The notes beneath the pieces were generated by a model. It was given only the letters and a program-made list of their open reading frames with translations, ran no database searches and was not told where the DNA came from. Of a stretch of 64,000 bases of DNA, positions 32,406-44,193 are shown in pieces; position 1 is the stretch's first letter; the number at the start of each line of letters is the position of its first letter. A program made the position numbers and the translations under genes. This stretch comes from Candidatus Altimarinota bacterium. GTDB taxonomy: Bacteria > Patescibacteriota > Gracilibacteria > BD1-5 > UBA6164. The stretch is taken from the NCBI GenBank assembly GCA_027019405.1, contig JALUWO010000386.1:1-64000 (forward strand), read 5' to 3'.

Positions 32406-33032
32406 TTAAAAATCAAGATTAAATTTTATTAAATCATCTTTTTTTATAACTGAACTTATTTTAGTTCAATCTAAAGATGGTAAATATTTTGATCATATAG
32501 TTAAATTTAAATCAAGTATTGTTCAGGTATTATAATAATCAACTTGAAAATCTTTTGAAAAAAGCATAGGATATAGTTTATCTTTAAAAAATTTCTTTTC
32601 ATAAACTTTATTTGGATTGGAACTTATTTCAGTAATTTCATTTTTACTTAAAGATCTATATCATATAACTTTATCTCAATATATATCATAATCTCAAGTT
32701 CAATCAAGTTTCATAGTATTAGTATCTACTACTCAATATAAATAACCTTTTGTACTATCATCATTAGTTAACATAAGTACATCATATCATACTCCTTTAT
32801 CTAAGTCAATTATTCAAGTACCAACATAATATCATCATCTGGTTTTTTTATTTAAATCATCTTTAAGCTTAAAAATATCCTGAAAAACTCAAGTTCTTTC
32901 CCTTGAATCTTGAAGTTCTTTCCCATTATCTGCAACAAAATTAAAAATAATTACAAGTATTACAGCTCACACCATAACAGCAATAACAAGTTCTGTAAGA
33001 GTCATTGCTTTTTTTTGTTTAAAAAATTTCAC
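32406..33032 (-). CDS. Type IV pilin-like minor pseudopilin
   Basis: 208 residues, GTG start giving a leader of about nine residues. The prepilin motif is QKKAMTLTELVIAVMVGAVILVIIF; cleavage is before MTLTELV, and Glu is at mature position 5. A PilW/GspJ-like minor subunit in appearance. Divergent from the pilin genes starting at 33095, with only 62 bp between, so both directions share one promoter region. Confidence 0.85.
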
Positions 33033-33094
33033 TTTTTAAAAAATTACATATAATAAAGTACAAATAAATTATATTTAATTTAATATTTTTGCAA

Positions 33095-34504
33095 ATGATA
33101 AAAAACAAAAAAGCAGAAAGTCTTGTATGAATTATAATAGCTGTTTTTATACTTAGTTTTACTATGTTAGGTATATTAAATATATTTTGATTTAATAAAT
33201 GAGTTGAATTAACATATAAAAGTAATATCTACTCACATATAATAAAGTGAAATTCAGAAAATATTATAAAAAAATTAAATATTCCAGAAATGAATAACAA
33301 TGAATTTTTTTATATAAAAAAAGATAAAACAAATAAAACTTTTACTATATTAACTTGATCTACAAATGAAAAATATAAATATATAGATTATTTATGAAAT
33401 CCAATAGATCCATCAAAAAATATATGAAAATCATATAAAAGATTATTTCAATTTAAAGCTGATATATTAAGACATGTAATATATCCAAATGAAATTCCAA
33501 ATATGGTATTTTGGTATGATGCTAATAATATAAATTGAAATAATAATTCAGGTATAAATCCTTGAGATTCAATTTCAACTTTAAAAGATTTATCTTGAAA
33601 TTGAATAGATGCTACTGAATCTGATAGTTGAAAAAGACCTATATTTGAAAAAAATATAATAAAAGATAAGCCTTGATTAAAATTTGATTGAAGTGATGAC
33701 TTATTAAAATTACCTGAAAATAAAATTCTAAATAATGATTGAGATAATTATGCAAATAGAGTTTATCAAGCAAAAACATATTCAATAGTATTTAAAACTT
33801 GAGATGATGTAAATAGTGATCAAGTTGTTTATGAAGAATGATGAGCTGCTACATGATATAATTTTATGATTCATAATTGAGATTTATATGCATGAGTCCA
33901 TAATAAAGTAGAAAATTGTAATGGTTCAGCTCCTTGTAAAACAGCTTATTCAGCCTCAAGTTATAGTTCATCTGATTCAAATTGGTATTTTGAATGGGAT
34001 GATCCAGATTGAGATTGACATAAAGTAGAATCTGTAGATTTATGAAGTATAATGCCTAATAGTATTTATTTTATCACTATAGTTCAAGATTCTAGCCATT
34101 TTAGACATCCTGATGCTGGATATTGAATACAAACTTGATTAATCCAACCAATTGTAAAAGTAATAAGAGATCCTATAGATTCTGAAAATAGATTAAAAAT
34201 ATACTTAAATTGAAAACTTGTAAAAGAAACTGACCATGTAGATCCTATGCCTGAACATTATTTAGCATGAATATGAAATATAAATAAATGGAGTGTTAAA
34301 CCATGGAGTCCTTATGATACTACTTCAGAAGATGCAAATCTACCATTTAAATGATATTTTTGAGAATTCATATCTTGGAATCATGCACTTACAGATACTG
34401 AAATAAGGTGATTACAAAACTATTTTGAACAAAAATGGTATGATAGAATAGACAATGTTAAATATAATATAATAAAAACTAGTAGTTATAAAATAGTAGA
34501 ATAA
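33095..34504 (+). CDS. Minor pilin with ConA/LamG-like adhesin domain
   Basis: 469 residues. Short leader and hydrophobic helix (KNKKAESLVGIIIAVFILSF), a prepilin N-terminus with Glu-5-like position. Residues about 138-440 form a lectin-like domain: FWYDANNI, FDGSDD, YSIVFKTGDD, NFMIHNGDLYAGVHN, and GEFISWNHALT. The same module occurs twice in the giant secreted protein (3472-7635). Probably a pilus-tip adhesin. First gene of the plus-strand pilus cluster. Confidence 0.85.
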
Positions 34505-34531
34505 ATACTTATAAATTTTAAATTAATAAAA

Positions 34532-35299
34532 ATGAAAATAAAAGCTTTTACATTTGTAGAATTAATTGTTGCAACAACAATTATAATAATACTAGCCTGA
34601 ATATGATTTTATAGTTATTCAGGACTTTTAGGTGATTCCAGAGATTCTCAAAGAAAATCTGACTTATCACAAGTTTCTAGTGCACTTAAAGTTTATAAAC
34701 AAAAAAGATGATATTATGCTATACCTTGAAATGCATATAATCTAACTTTTAGTGGAATAAGTGTAGTTTACCAATGATTTTTAAATAAAAATGTTCACTT
34801 AGACTCTTTAGAAAAGCTACCTAAAGATCCAAAGACTAAAACTTACTATGTTTATAGTACTACTCAAAATCAACAAGAATTTGAGTTATTCCTTACCCTT
34901 GAAAATAATGATGAAAGTACAGCTTTAGTATGATGAGATTATAAAACTGTATCAAAAAATAATCTACCAACTATAGGTCTAGCTATGACAAAGATACAAT
35001 GAACTAAAGTTGAAATAAAAGATAATTCAAATAAAGACTATTTTATATTTGATAATCAATTTCATAACCTACCTTATACTATTGAGGATCCTTACCAACC
35101 ATACCATGATTGAACTTCATTTACTTGAATCTTAAATGAAGTTGAAGAAGATGATAATTTTTGGCAAAATACTGATTATAGAAATTGTACAGAAATTAAA
35201 GAAGCAAATAAACTATTAATACCTCTAACTTCTGATCCAGTTGAATATCAAATAATAACAGATACTTGAGCATTGGTCAATACTTGATGTCATTTATAA
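34532..35299 (+). CDS. Type IV pilin-like protein
   Basis: 255 residues. Leader MKIKA then FTFVELIVATTIIIILAGIGFYSYSG, a good prepilin helix with Glu-5. The mature part is GspG/PilE-like near the N-terminus (DSQRKSDLSQVSSALKVYK, YYVYSTTQNQQEFEL). Two Cys near the end (RNCTE; TGCHL) could form the C-terminal disulphide loop. 27 bp after the adhesin pilin, so in the same transcript. Confidence 0.9.
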
Positions 35300-35330
35300 A
35301 AGAAAGATAAAAAAATCTTTCTTTTTTTTG
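35300..35330 (+). terminator. Terminator after the pilin pair
   Basis: AAGAAAGAT/ATCTTTCTT hairpin followed by TTTTTT. Confidence 0.75.
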
Positions 35331-35385
35331 ACACATTTTTAAAAATATTGTATTATTAGTAATATAATATATTCTTAATCATAAA

Positions 35386-36327
35386 ATGATGACAGAAATA
35401 AACAAACCTAAACTAAATCTTGATGCTTTAAAATGAAATATATTAAAAAATAAGACAGAAAATCAAGAAAAAAAAGATATTATTGAAAAAAAATCTGTAG
35501 ATAATACTAATAAAACTCCTACAATTTCTACACAAAAAGAAAATCTTATAAAAACTGAAAATATAAATAAAAAACAAGAAAATAATATAAATAATAATAT
35601 CAATAAAAATATAGATAAAAAACAAGACAAAAATGAAAATATAATTAATAAACAAAATCAAAAAAATATTAATCCTTTTAATAAAAAAATAGAAAATATT
35701 GATCCTATACAAAGAATTACTGAAAATATAGATAAAAAAGAAGAAAATATTAAAAAGGAAAATAATAATACAACTGAAAACATAACAAAAGAACAAAATA
35801 ATTCAGATTTACAAAATATAGAAGATATTAAAAAAGATGAAAATATAAATAAAGAAATTTTTTCTTGATATACTTCAGATTTTCTAAATAAAAAAGAAGA
35901 AGCTATAAAAGAATCAAAAAAAATAAAATTACCTGATTCTCCTAAAAAAATATTTTTTGCTATTTTTAGTAGTTTATTAATATTATCATCTCTGGCATTT
36001 ATTATTATATTTAAAATTGATAATCCTATTACAAAAAAATTAAAAACAAATATATTAGAAATAGTATGACAAAAAACTCAAAAAATAGAAAAAAAAGAAA
36101 TAAATAAAATAATAAAAGATACTTGGACAACAAAACAATTAAATCAATTTTGATTTATTATAAATTATCAATTATCAAATACAAATAAATATAAAATTGA
36201 TTGAAAAATATTAAATAATAAAGATAATTTTAATAAATATATACAAAATAAACTTGAAAAATTAAAACTTGAAAAATTAAAAAAACATATACAAGAAGAA
36301 AAAGAAAAAAATACTAACTCAAAATAA
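35386..36327 (+). CDS. Low-complexity single-pass membrane protein in pilus cluster
   Basis: 313 residues. Cytoplasmic part (1-185) is extremely Asn/Lys/Glu/Ile-rich with repeated ENI, INK and NIN stretches and probably disordered. One membrane helix (about 187-207, FAIFSSLLILSSLAFIIIF). A short extracytoplasmic C-terminal domain (about 210-313) is helical. No family recognised. Lying between pilin genes and pilB with its own terminator, it could be a PilN/PilO-like or anchoring part; that is a guess from position. Confidence 0.6.
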
Positions 36328-36342
36328 GTTAGTATTTTTTTA
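36305..36342 (+). terminator. Terminator before pilB
   Basis: AAATACTAACTC.../GAGTT-like AAGTTAGTATTTTTTT hairpin with T-run. Confidence 0.7.
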
Positions 36343-36436
36343 AAACATTAAAAAACATAATTGTAAAGTTATATTTTTTAAAATATATAAAAATATATGC
36401 TATCATATATAAAATATATAAATATTAAATAATTTT

Positions 36437-37678
36437 ATGGCTGAAAACCTTACATTAAAAAAGATTGATGATATAGATAAAATTGAGACTAGAAAAGATA
36501 TATGAGATATTGTATCATATATGAATAGTCTTTTTAAAGCAGCTATTGATTATGGTGCATCAGATATACATATAGAACCAAATGAAGAGTTTATATTAGT
36601 TAGATTTAGAAAAGATTGAGATTTTTTTATCTATGATAAAGTAGATCCTAGAAATACATCAGCAATGGTAACTAGATTAAAAGTACTTGCAAAAGTTAAA
36701 ATAGATGAAAACAAAAAACCTCAAGATGGTAAAATAGTATATTATTATGAAAAAGATGACCAAAATGTTGATATAAGATTCTCTACTCTACCAACAAAAT
36801 ACTGAGAAAAAGTTGTAATGAGAATATTAAAACAAGATGCAGGATTAACAAATATTGAAGCATTATGATTACTAGAAATGAATGTATGAAAAGTAAAAGA
36901 AGTTTTAAAATCAACATATTGAATAATACTTGTTTCTTGACCAACAGGGTCAGGTAAATCTACAACATTATTTTGAATATTAAAAAACTATAATCCATTA
37001 GAATACAATATATCTACACTTGAAGATCCTATAGAATATAATATAGAATATGTAAATCAATCTCAAGTAAAACCTGAAATATGATATACATTTGCATCAT
37101 GATTAAGAACATTACTTAGACAAGATCCAGATATCATAATGGTATGAGAAATCAGAGATAAAGAAACAGCTACATTGGCTGTAGAAGCAGCATTAACAGG
37201 TCACTTAGTATTATCAACAATCCATACAAACTCAGCAGCTTGAACTATACAAAGACTTGTAAATATGTGAGTAGAAACATTTTTAATAGCATCAGCTATG
37301 AAAATGGTTATATCTCAAAGACTTTGAAAAAAAATATGTCCTTATTGTAAAGAAGAAGCTGAAGTTGCTCCTCCTATAATAAATAAAGCTAAAAAATTTT
37401 TGGAAAATCTATTAGACCAAGAAAGTTTAAATAACTTAAAATTTTATCATTGAAAATGATGTGATAAATGTGCCTGAACATGATTTAAATGAAGACTTTG
37501 ATTTCATGAAGTACTAGTTGTTGAAGAATGGCTAGAACCAATGATATTAAATGATGCATCAGCTTCAGAAATGAAAGAAGAAGCTATAAAACATTGAATG
37601 ATTACAATTGTTCAAGATGCATTATTAAAAGCATTATTATGACAAACTACAATAGAAGAAGCCCTTAAATTAATTTAA
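36437..37678 (+). CDS. pilB: Type IV pilus assembly ATPase PilB
   Basis: 413 residues, short because the usual N-terminal (T2SSE_N) region is absent. GASDIHIEP, Walker [14 protein letters not shown], Asp box [10 protein letters not shown], Walker B region DIIMVGEIRD, His box [12 protein letters not shown], and the tetracysteine zinc site CPYCKEE...CDKCAGTG that marks PilB/GspE extension ATPases. It powers pilus assembly. P-loop glycines are TGA. Followed 15 bp later by a phosphatase gene. Confidence 0.96.
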
Positions 37679-37693
37679 TTTTAAAAACTTATT

Positions 37694-39622
37694 ATGTTCT
37701 CTTTTTTTAGAAAAAAAACCCAAGAAGAAATTGCAAATATAAAAAATTTCAACCAAGCAATAAAAACTATAAAAATGTTTATTGCTAGTTCTGAGTGGGA
37801 AAAAGCTGAAAAAGCAATAGATGAGATAAAACAAAAAGAAAAAAAAGCTTTTGAAAATCTAGTAGAATGATTAGTTAAAGATATAGATAAAAAATCTGAT
37901 GTTGAAAGATTTTGAATAAATAAAACAAAAGAAAAATATAAAAAAACTTTTGAGGATAGAATAAAACTTCTAGAAAAATTAAAAAATAAAAAAGATACTC
38001 TTGAAAAAAAATATATTGAAAAACAAGAAATAGAAAGATTTAAAATAAGATTTAAAAAAATAAAAGAAGAACTTGAGCATTTAATCTCAACAAATAGAAG
38101 TAATGATGCTTTAGTAATTTTACAAAATTTTATTGAAGAAAATAAAACTAAAAGAATAGTTATAGATTTTTATAATAAAGAAAAAAAAATAATTCAAAAA
38201 TCAATTGAAAAAGAAAGAAAAAGACAAGAAAAAAAATTAAAAGAAAATGCAAAACTTGAAGCATTAAAATTGATTGGAAATACAGTTAATTTAGATGATA
38301 AAAATAAGAAAAGAGATCAATTAAAAGAAGATAGTTTATGGGAAAGTTTAAAAGATAAATTAAACTTCTATAAAAAATTAAAAGAAAGACAAAAAAGAAA
38401 AGAATTATTAGATGAAGTAAATCTATTAATAGAAGAAGATAATAAAGTAAAAAATGAACTAGCAAAACAAAAACTTGCAAGTATTCATCAATGACTTGTG
38501 AAAGAAATCTCAAAGGATAATATGATTTGATATGACTTTTATTGAAAAATACTTTGAGCATCAAAAATTGCTTGAGATGCTCTATGAATATATGAATGAA
38601 AAACAAAATATGATTTTTTTATTGGTGATGCAACATGACAATGAATCAGAGCAGGTTTTATTGTATCTATGATATCAAAATTATTTTCAAATCTAGCATG
38701 AAAATATGATTTAAAAAAATTAGTTTTCAATATAAACAATGAATTAAAACAAGATTTAAAATCAAGAAATTTTATAACATCAATATTTTTTGAAATAGAT
38801 AAAGATGAATATAAAAAAATTAAATATGTTTGAATGTGACATGAACCAATGTTACTATACAAAGCAAAAGAAAATAAAGTTGAAAAAATAAATGCATGAT
38901 GAATTGCTGCTTGAACATTAATTTTAAAAGATCCAGAAAAAATAAAAGAAAATCAACTTGAAATGCAACCTTGAGATATATTACTAAGTTATAGTGATTG
39001 ATTAATTGAAACAAAATCAAAAGAACAAAAAAATTATGGAATAGATAAATTAATGGAAGTATTTAAAACAGTTGCTCAATCAGAAAAAAAACCAAATAAA
39101 ATATATGATTATATTATAAATGATATCAAATATTTTAAACAATGAGCAAACTTCAATGATGATATTACAATTATGATTCTTTGAAGAAATAAAAATAAAG
39201 ATTTAGTAAAAGATAAAAAAGATTTAGTAAAAGAACTTGATTTAGATTGGGCTCCATCAAAAGAAGAACTAAGAAAAATAAAATGAAAAACTAAAATTGA
39301 AATTGAAGAGGAATTAAAAGAATTAGAAAAACAAAGAAAACTTAAAAATATAATAAAAAACTTAGATTCTCTTTACTATACATGAGAAATTTTAAGATTA
39401 AAACAAGAAGCAATAAAATATATAAAAGAATGATTTATTGATAAAAAAATAAATAATTATTTAAAAAAAGCTATTGCAAAAGAACAATCATATAAGGTAA
39501 AACTAAAAGAAGAAAGAATGACAAATAAATATAATATATTGAAACATCTTTTAAAAAAATGAGATTATCAAACAGTTATAAAAGAAGTTGAAGATATTAT
39601 TGCAAAAGATTGAAATATATAA
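37694..39622 (+). CDS. SpoIIE/PP2C-type serine phosphatase with coiled-coil arms
   Basis: 642 residues. Residues 1-255 are Lys/Glu-rich coiled coil. Residues about 260-500 are a PP2C (SpoIIE/RsbU) domain with all acidic metal sites: YDFYGKI, GDATGQGIRAG, SYSDGLIETK, NDDITIMIL. A second helical arm follows (510-642). No membrane segment. It lies between pilB and pilC with short spacings (15 and 20 bp), so it is part of the pilus operon and may set pilus activity by dephosphorylation. No anti-sigma or STAS partner gene is visible. Confidence 0.9.
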
Positions 39623-39642
39623 TTAAAATTTAATTTAAAATT

Positions 39643-41001
39643 ATGTGAATATTTGGTAATACATTTTATGATAAACACTGAAATTTTGATAATTCACAAC
39701 TAATAAAATTATTAGAAGAAGCTAGAAAACTTCAAAATAAACAACAAAAAAAGCAATGAACTTTATGAAATAAAGATATTGTTTTATTTAAGAGTGTATC
39801 AAAAAAAGAAGTTTGGCAATTAATAAATAAATTATCTATTTTTGTTAATTCATGAATTGATATAAAATGAGCTCTATGAATTATTGCAAAACAAATCAAA
39901 AATCCATACTTAAAAGATATAGTTGTTGAAATAAAAGAAAATATTGATCACTGAATTGCTATAAATGAAACTATGGCAACATATCCAAAAGTATTTGATA
40001 CTTTAACTATTGCCTTGATAAAAGTATGAGAAAAAACTTGAAAATTAGGTTTGATTCTAAATGAGCTTGATACACAAATGATAGAAAATCTTGAACTAAA
40101 AGGTAAAGTAAAAGGTGCTATGATATATCCTATGATACTTCTTACTCTTACAATAGCAATGGTAGTATTTATGATGATTTTTATTGTTCCAAGAGTAACA
40201 GCAGCTTTTGCAAAAGCATGAGCAAAATTACCTAGACCAACTCAAATAGTTGTAAATATATCAGATTTCTTATGAGGTTTTACACAAGAATGAAAAAATA
40301 TAAAATTTGATGAAAAAAATAATTCATGTAGCTTTGAAAAATTTTGAAATAATTATGTATGAACAATAGTAAAATGAAAATCTGCAAACTCTCCAGATAA
40401 ATGTCATGTCTGATCTCAATGAATAAAAGTAGTTTTCTTTCTTATTGCTATATTTATTATATTAAAACTAATAAATAAAACATATGCTTGAAAACTAGCA
40501 TTATCAAAGTTTGCTACAAAAATGCCTATATTTTGATATATAGTAAAACAATCAAATATTGTATACTTTATAAAATCATTTACTCTACTTCTTGATTCTT
40601 GAGTATTATTACTTGAAGCTTTAAAAACTAGTGCACAAGTAGTTCCAAATCAAGCATATAAAAAAGAAATAATCAGAGTAAAAAATGAAGTAGAACTTTG
40701 ACTAACTATTTCAAAAGCTTTATGATTAAATCTAGAATATGAATCTTCAATATATATGAATCCCCTATTTGCAGAAGAATTTGCATATGTTGTATCTACT
40801 TGAGAAGAAACATGAAGTTTATCAGAATCACTTAAAAAAATCTGAGCAAATTATAACAATGAATTAAAAAGATATATCTGAAATTTATCTGCTATGATGG
40901 AACCATTAATTATTGTAATTGTATGATTTTTAGTTTGATCAATTGTTATTTCAATAATGATGCCTTTCTTTGAAATGTGAAAAATTGCAAAAAATTTATA
41001 A
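39643..41001 (+). CDS. pilC: Type IV pilus inner-membrane platform protein PilC
   Basis: 452 residues. Two T2SSF domains: first around FVNSGIDIKGALG and LIKVGEKTGKLG, second around TLLLDSGVLLLEALK and VVSTGEETGSLSESL. Three membrane helices at family positions. Between helix 1 and 2 there is an extra loop of about 50 residues with two Cys (NSCSFEKF; PDKCHVG), likely outside the cytoplasm. Start ATG-TGA gives M-G-I-F. Works with PilB and PilT. Confidence 0.95.
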
Positions 41002-41041
41002 AAAAATTAAAATAAACTTATATTTATAAAATAAAAATAAA

Positions 41042-42127
41042 ATGTTAAAAGATGTAATAAGACCAGAACATAAAATAAGAGATTTATTACTACAAGTCTT
41101 TATAGAAAATGAATGAAGTGATATGTATATCACAGTATGAGCATTCCCATCTATAAAAATCTGAGGAGAAATAGTAAAAATAGATCAATGAATTGATGTT
41201 TTAAAATGGAAAGATACACTAGAATTTGCACAATCTATAATAAATGAAAAACAACATGATAAACTTATAAAATATAAAAATCTAGATTTTTCTTTTGAAT
41301 TTTCAGGTAGAAGATTCAGAGCAAATATAAGTTTTCAATTATGAAATTATATGATTGTTTTAAGACTTTTAAGCTGAACTATACCAAACATAGAAGATTT
41401 ACATCTACCTGAAATATATGAAAATGTAACAAAAAAATGACAATGATTAATACTTGTTACATGATCTACAGGTTCAGGTAAAACAACTACTCTAGCTGCT
41501 ATGATTGATTATATTAATAGAAATTATACAAAACATATAATCACAATAGAAGATCCTATAGAATATGTTCATCCAAATAAAAAATCTATAATGGAACATA
41601 AAGAAATATGAAAAGATGTTCCAGACTACAAAACAGCACTTATGTGAGCCATGAGACAAAATCCACAAGTACTTTTATTTTGAGAGATGAGAACAAGAGA
41701 AGAAATGGAAATGGCACTTACTCTTGCAGAAACAGGACATCTAGTTTTTTCTACTCTACATACTAGATGAGCACATCAAACTATTACAAGAATACTTGAT
41801 TCATTTAGTTGACCAGAAAAAAATCAAGTTAGGTTACAACTTGCAGATAATCTACTAGCTATTTTCTCTCAAAGATTATTAAAATTTAGAGACTGAACCT
41901 GAGTAAAAATGGCAAAAGAAATATTAGTTAACAACTGAGCAATAGCAAATATCATAAGAGAAAATGAATTTCATCAAATTCCTAGTTTGATTCAAATGTG
42001 ACAAAGAGAATGAATGCAACTACTAGAAAAAGATATCATAGATTATATAAAAATCTGACTTATTACAGAAGAAGAAGGACTTAAGTATTCAAATAATCCA
42101 AAACTTATAAAAGAAAGTTTAATGTAA
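41042..42127 (+). CDS. PilT/PilU-like retraction ATPase, second copy
   Basis: 361 residues. Walker [12 protein letters not shown], Asp box [12 protein letters not shown], Walker [14 protein letters not shown] and His box [12 protein letters not shown] are PilT-family. The mid-sequence differs from the pilT at 25082, including GAHQT for SAVQT, and no tetracysteine, so it is PilU-like or a second retraction motor. Ends the plus-strand pilus run. Confidence 0.93.
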
Positions 42128-42159
42128 AAAAAATCATCCAAATTGGATGATTTTTTTTG
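42126..42159. terminator. Bidirectional terminator, second pilT / major-type pilin
   Basis: AATCATCCAA/TTGGATGATT hairpin with T-run on the plus strand and an A-run on its other side, so it works both ways. Confidence 0.85.
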
Positions 42160-42176
42160 TTATAATAAAACTATAA

Positions 42177-42956
42177 TTATTGTAAGTTATAAGGAACATT
42201 TTCAGTATCTTTAACTACAGCTTTTCAATTAACACCTCTAATTAATCATTCTACTTCATTTTCTTTTAAATAGATAGATGTACCAGTAGAAAAAGCTGAT
42301 TGATTTCCTTCTATAATTAAAGAAGTTAAACTATCTGAAATAGAAATGATTTTACCAGTTGCAGTTCAATTAGTTATAATATCTCAAGGTAAAAGTTTAT
42401 TTGCATCAGTAGCTGATATAGCAAATGAAGTTCTAGTACTTGAATTAGCAACTGCTTTTCATGTTCATGAAGTTAAAGTAGATCAAGTAGATCTTGATTG
42501 ATAATTACCAACAACATAAGCTTTTTCTAAATCACCTTCTTTTAAAGTAGCAGCTAATTCATAATTACCACCTTTTCTAGAAGTATAACCATATTTAAAA
42601 TTATTAGTTCCATCTGAAAAATCTTCAGCTTTTACTTTTAATGCTGTTAAATTAACATCACCTGCTCCATAGTATCATAAAGCTGCTAAATTAGTAGCAG
42701 TATCTCAAGCAATATAATCTGTTGCTCAAGTTAAATTAGAGTTTGCAGTTTTTAAAAAAGATTTTAAACTTGCTCCTTGAGTTTTTACTGTTTCAACAGC
42801 AGAAGCTAATTTACCTAAGTTATCTTTTTTAACAGTATTTCTAGCATTGTCAGTTTGTCCTCCTAGAGAAACAAATGCAACAGTTGCTAAGATAGCTAAT
42901 ATAGTAATAACTACTATAAGTTCCACTAATGTGAAGGCTTTTTTTGTATTTCTCAT
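42177..42956 (-). CDS. Type IV major-type pilin
   Basis: 259 residues. Leader MRNTKKA then FTLVELIVVITILAILATVAFVSLGG, the clearest prepilin signal in the window, with Glu-5. The mature part is Ser/Thr/Ala-rich with repeats of SxTSxTG, and lower in Lys/Ile than neighbours. An unusual share of glycines is GGT/GGA in the first half, with TGA appearing in the second half. Monocistronic with a long leader, which fits an abundant subunit. Confidence 0.93.
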
Positions 42957-43011
42957 GAATATATATTTATTAAGAAATAAAATACAAAAATTTTAAAATT
43001 AAAATTTACTC

Positions 43012-43060
43012 CTTTTATCAAGGACTGCTCTAGTTTACTATAAAAGTCCTTAACTTGCAA
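43012..43060 (-). promoter_or_regulatory. Structured 5' leader of the major-type pilin gene
   Basis: A hairpin AAGGACT...AGTCCTT (positions about 43019-43051) followed by AAAAGGAG about 55 bp before the ATG, too far for normal ribosome binding. The leader may be regulatory. Seen as sequence; function unknown. Confidence 0.3.
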
Positions 43061-43109
43061 ATATTTTTTCAAAAAAAACTAGACTTTTTAATATAAAAAT
43101 GTGTAAATT

Positions 43110-43146
43110 AAAAAAGCATTAATTTATAAAAATTAATGCTTTTTTA
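43110..43146 (-). terminator. Terminator after the PDTG surface-protein gene
   Basis: AAAAAAGCATTAATTT/AAATTAATGCTTTTTT hairpin. Confidence 0.75.
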
Positions 43147-43159
43147 AAATATAATATTT

Positions 43160-43975
43160 TTAAGCTTTTTTTCTTCTAAAAAATATTAAACTAGACATTA
43201 TAAATGTAAGTAAGACAAGTATATTTGTTGATGTTCCTGTATCTGGTGTTTCAGCTGCATTTAAAGCTACTTTTTTTAAAACATTTTCTTTTGTAAGATT
43301 TGTTATTTTTTGATCTTGTAATGAGTCATTTGTAGAAAAATCATATATTCAATTTAAAAATGTAGTCTTAACTCATTCTTTTGTAGATACTTGAAATAAC
43401 ATCAATATATAATTTGAACTATCTTCTAAATTATCTTTTAATAATATATTTATTTGTTTATCATTATCTGAATCTATTAATATATCAGAAATTTTTAATT
43501 GTCTAAGTAATTTTACTTCCAAATCATCACTTGGAGTTATATCTTTTTTAAAAGTTATAACTATTTCTTTAGGTGATTTTATAAAAATACTTGCTACATT
43601 TTCATCTGTTGCACTATTTTCTATATCTATTCAAGAAATATCATTTCATAAAGAAAAATCCATATTTCCATCAATTCAATATACAGATAAAAAACTATAT
43701 GATGTATTTGCTTTTAATTCTTGCTTCAAAGTTACATCCAATTTTTTCTTATTTGTAGAATCAATAGTTACTTTATCTAAATTTAAATCTTTAAATATTT
43801 TTGCTTCACTATTCAATTTTAAATCTGATGAACTAAATTCTTTATCAGTTAAAATCTTAATTATATTTGTTTTTGTTGAATCTAAGCTTACTATTGTTGC
43901 CTCTTTCCCATCAGCTGCAAAAGCAGACAAACTTAAAGTCAATAACATTAAAATTGAAATTATTTTAGTTTTCAT
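43160..43975 (-). CDS. Secreted protein with C-terminal PDTG-hydrophobic-RRKK anchor
   Basis: 271 residues. Signal peptide (KTKIISILMLLTLSLSAFA). The mature part has a repeated pattern of beta-like segments (VTIDSTNKKKLDVTLKQ, ISDILIDSDNDKQINILLK) resembling bacterial Ig-like or copper-resistance CopC-type SbsA_Ig folds. The C-terminus ETPDTGTSTN, then a hydrophobic helix and RRKKA, is the layout of sortase or similar sorting signals. I start at 43975, not 44005, since the shorter form gives a normal signal peptide. No sortase gene in this window. Confidence 0.75.
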
Positions 43976-44120
43976 ATTTTTATATTTATTTTTATAAATT
44001 AACATACATTAATATTTAATCATATAAAAAGTTTTATGTCAAAAATATATATGATAATATACAACTTTTTTAGTAAAAATAGCTTTACAAAATATATTTT
44101 TATTTTTTAATAAATAAAAA

Positions 44121-44148
44121 TTGACTCAAATAATTAAAAATATATAAT
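44121..44148 (+). promoter_or_regulatory. Consensus promoter of the glycine-zipper gene
   Basis: TTGACT (44121-44126), 16-bp spacer, TATAAT (44143-44148). A strong AAAGGAGG ribosome site at 44181-44188 follows, the best in the window. Confidence 0.75.
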
Positions 44149-44193
44149 ATATACATCTTTTCATAACAAAAAATTAAAAAAAAGGAGGATATT

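Noticed and set aside
35443..35796. 117-codon Phe/Ile-rich minus-strand ORF
   Set aside because: Antisense shadow of the Asn/Lys-rich coding region of the pilus-cluster membrane protein.
38286..39020. Overlapping minus-strand ORFs opposite the PP2C phosphatase
   Set aside because: Shadows; the plus-strand frame carries complete PP2C motifs.
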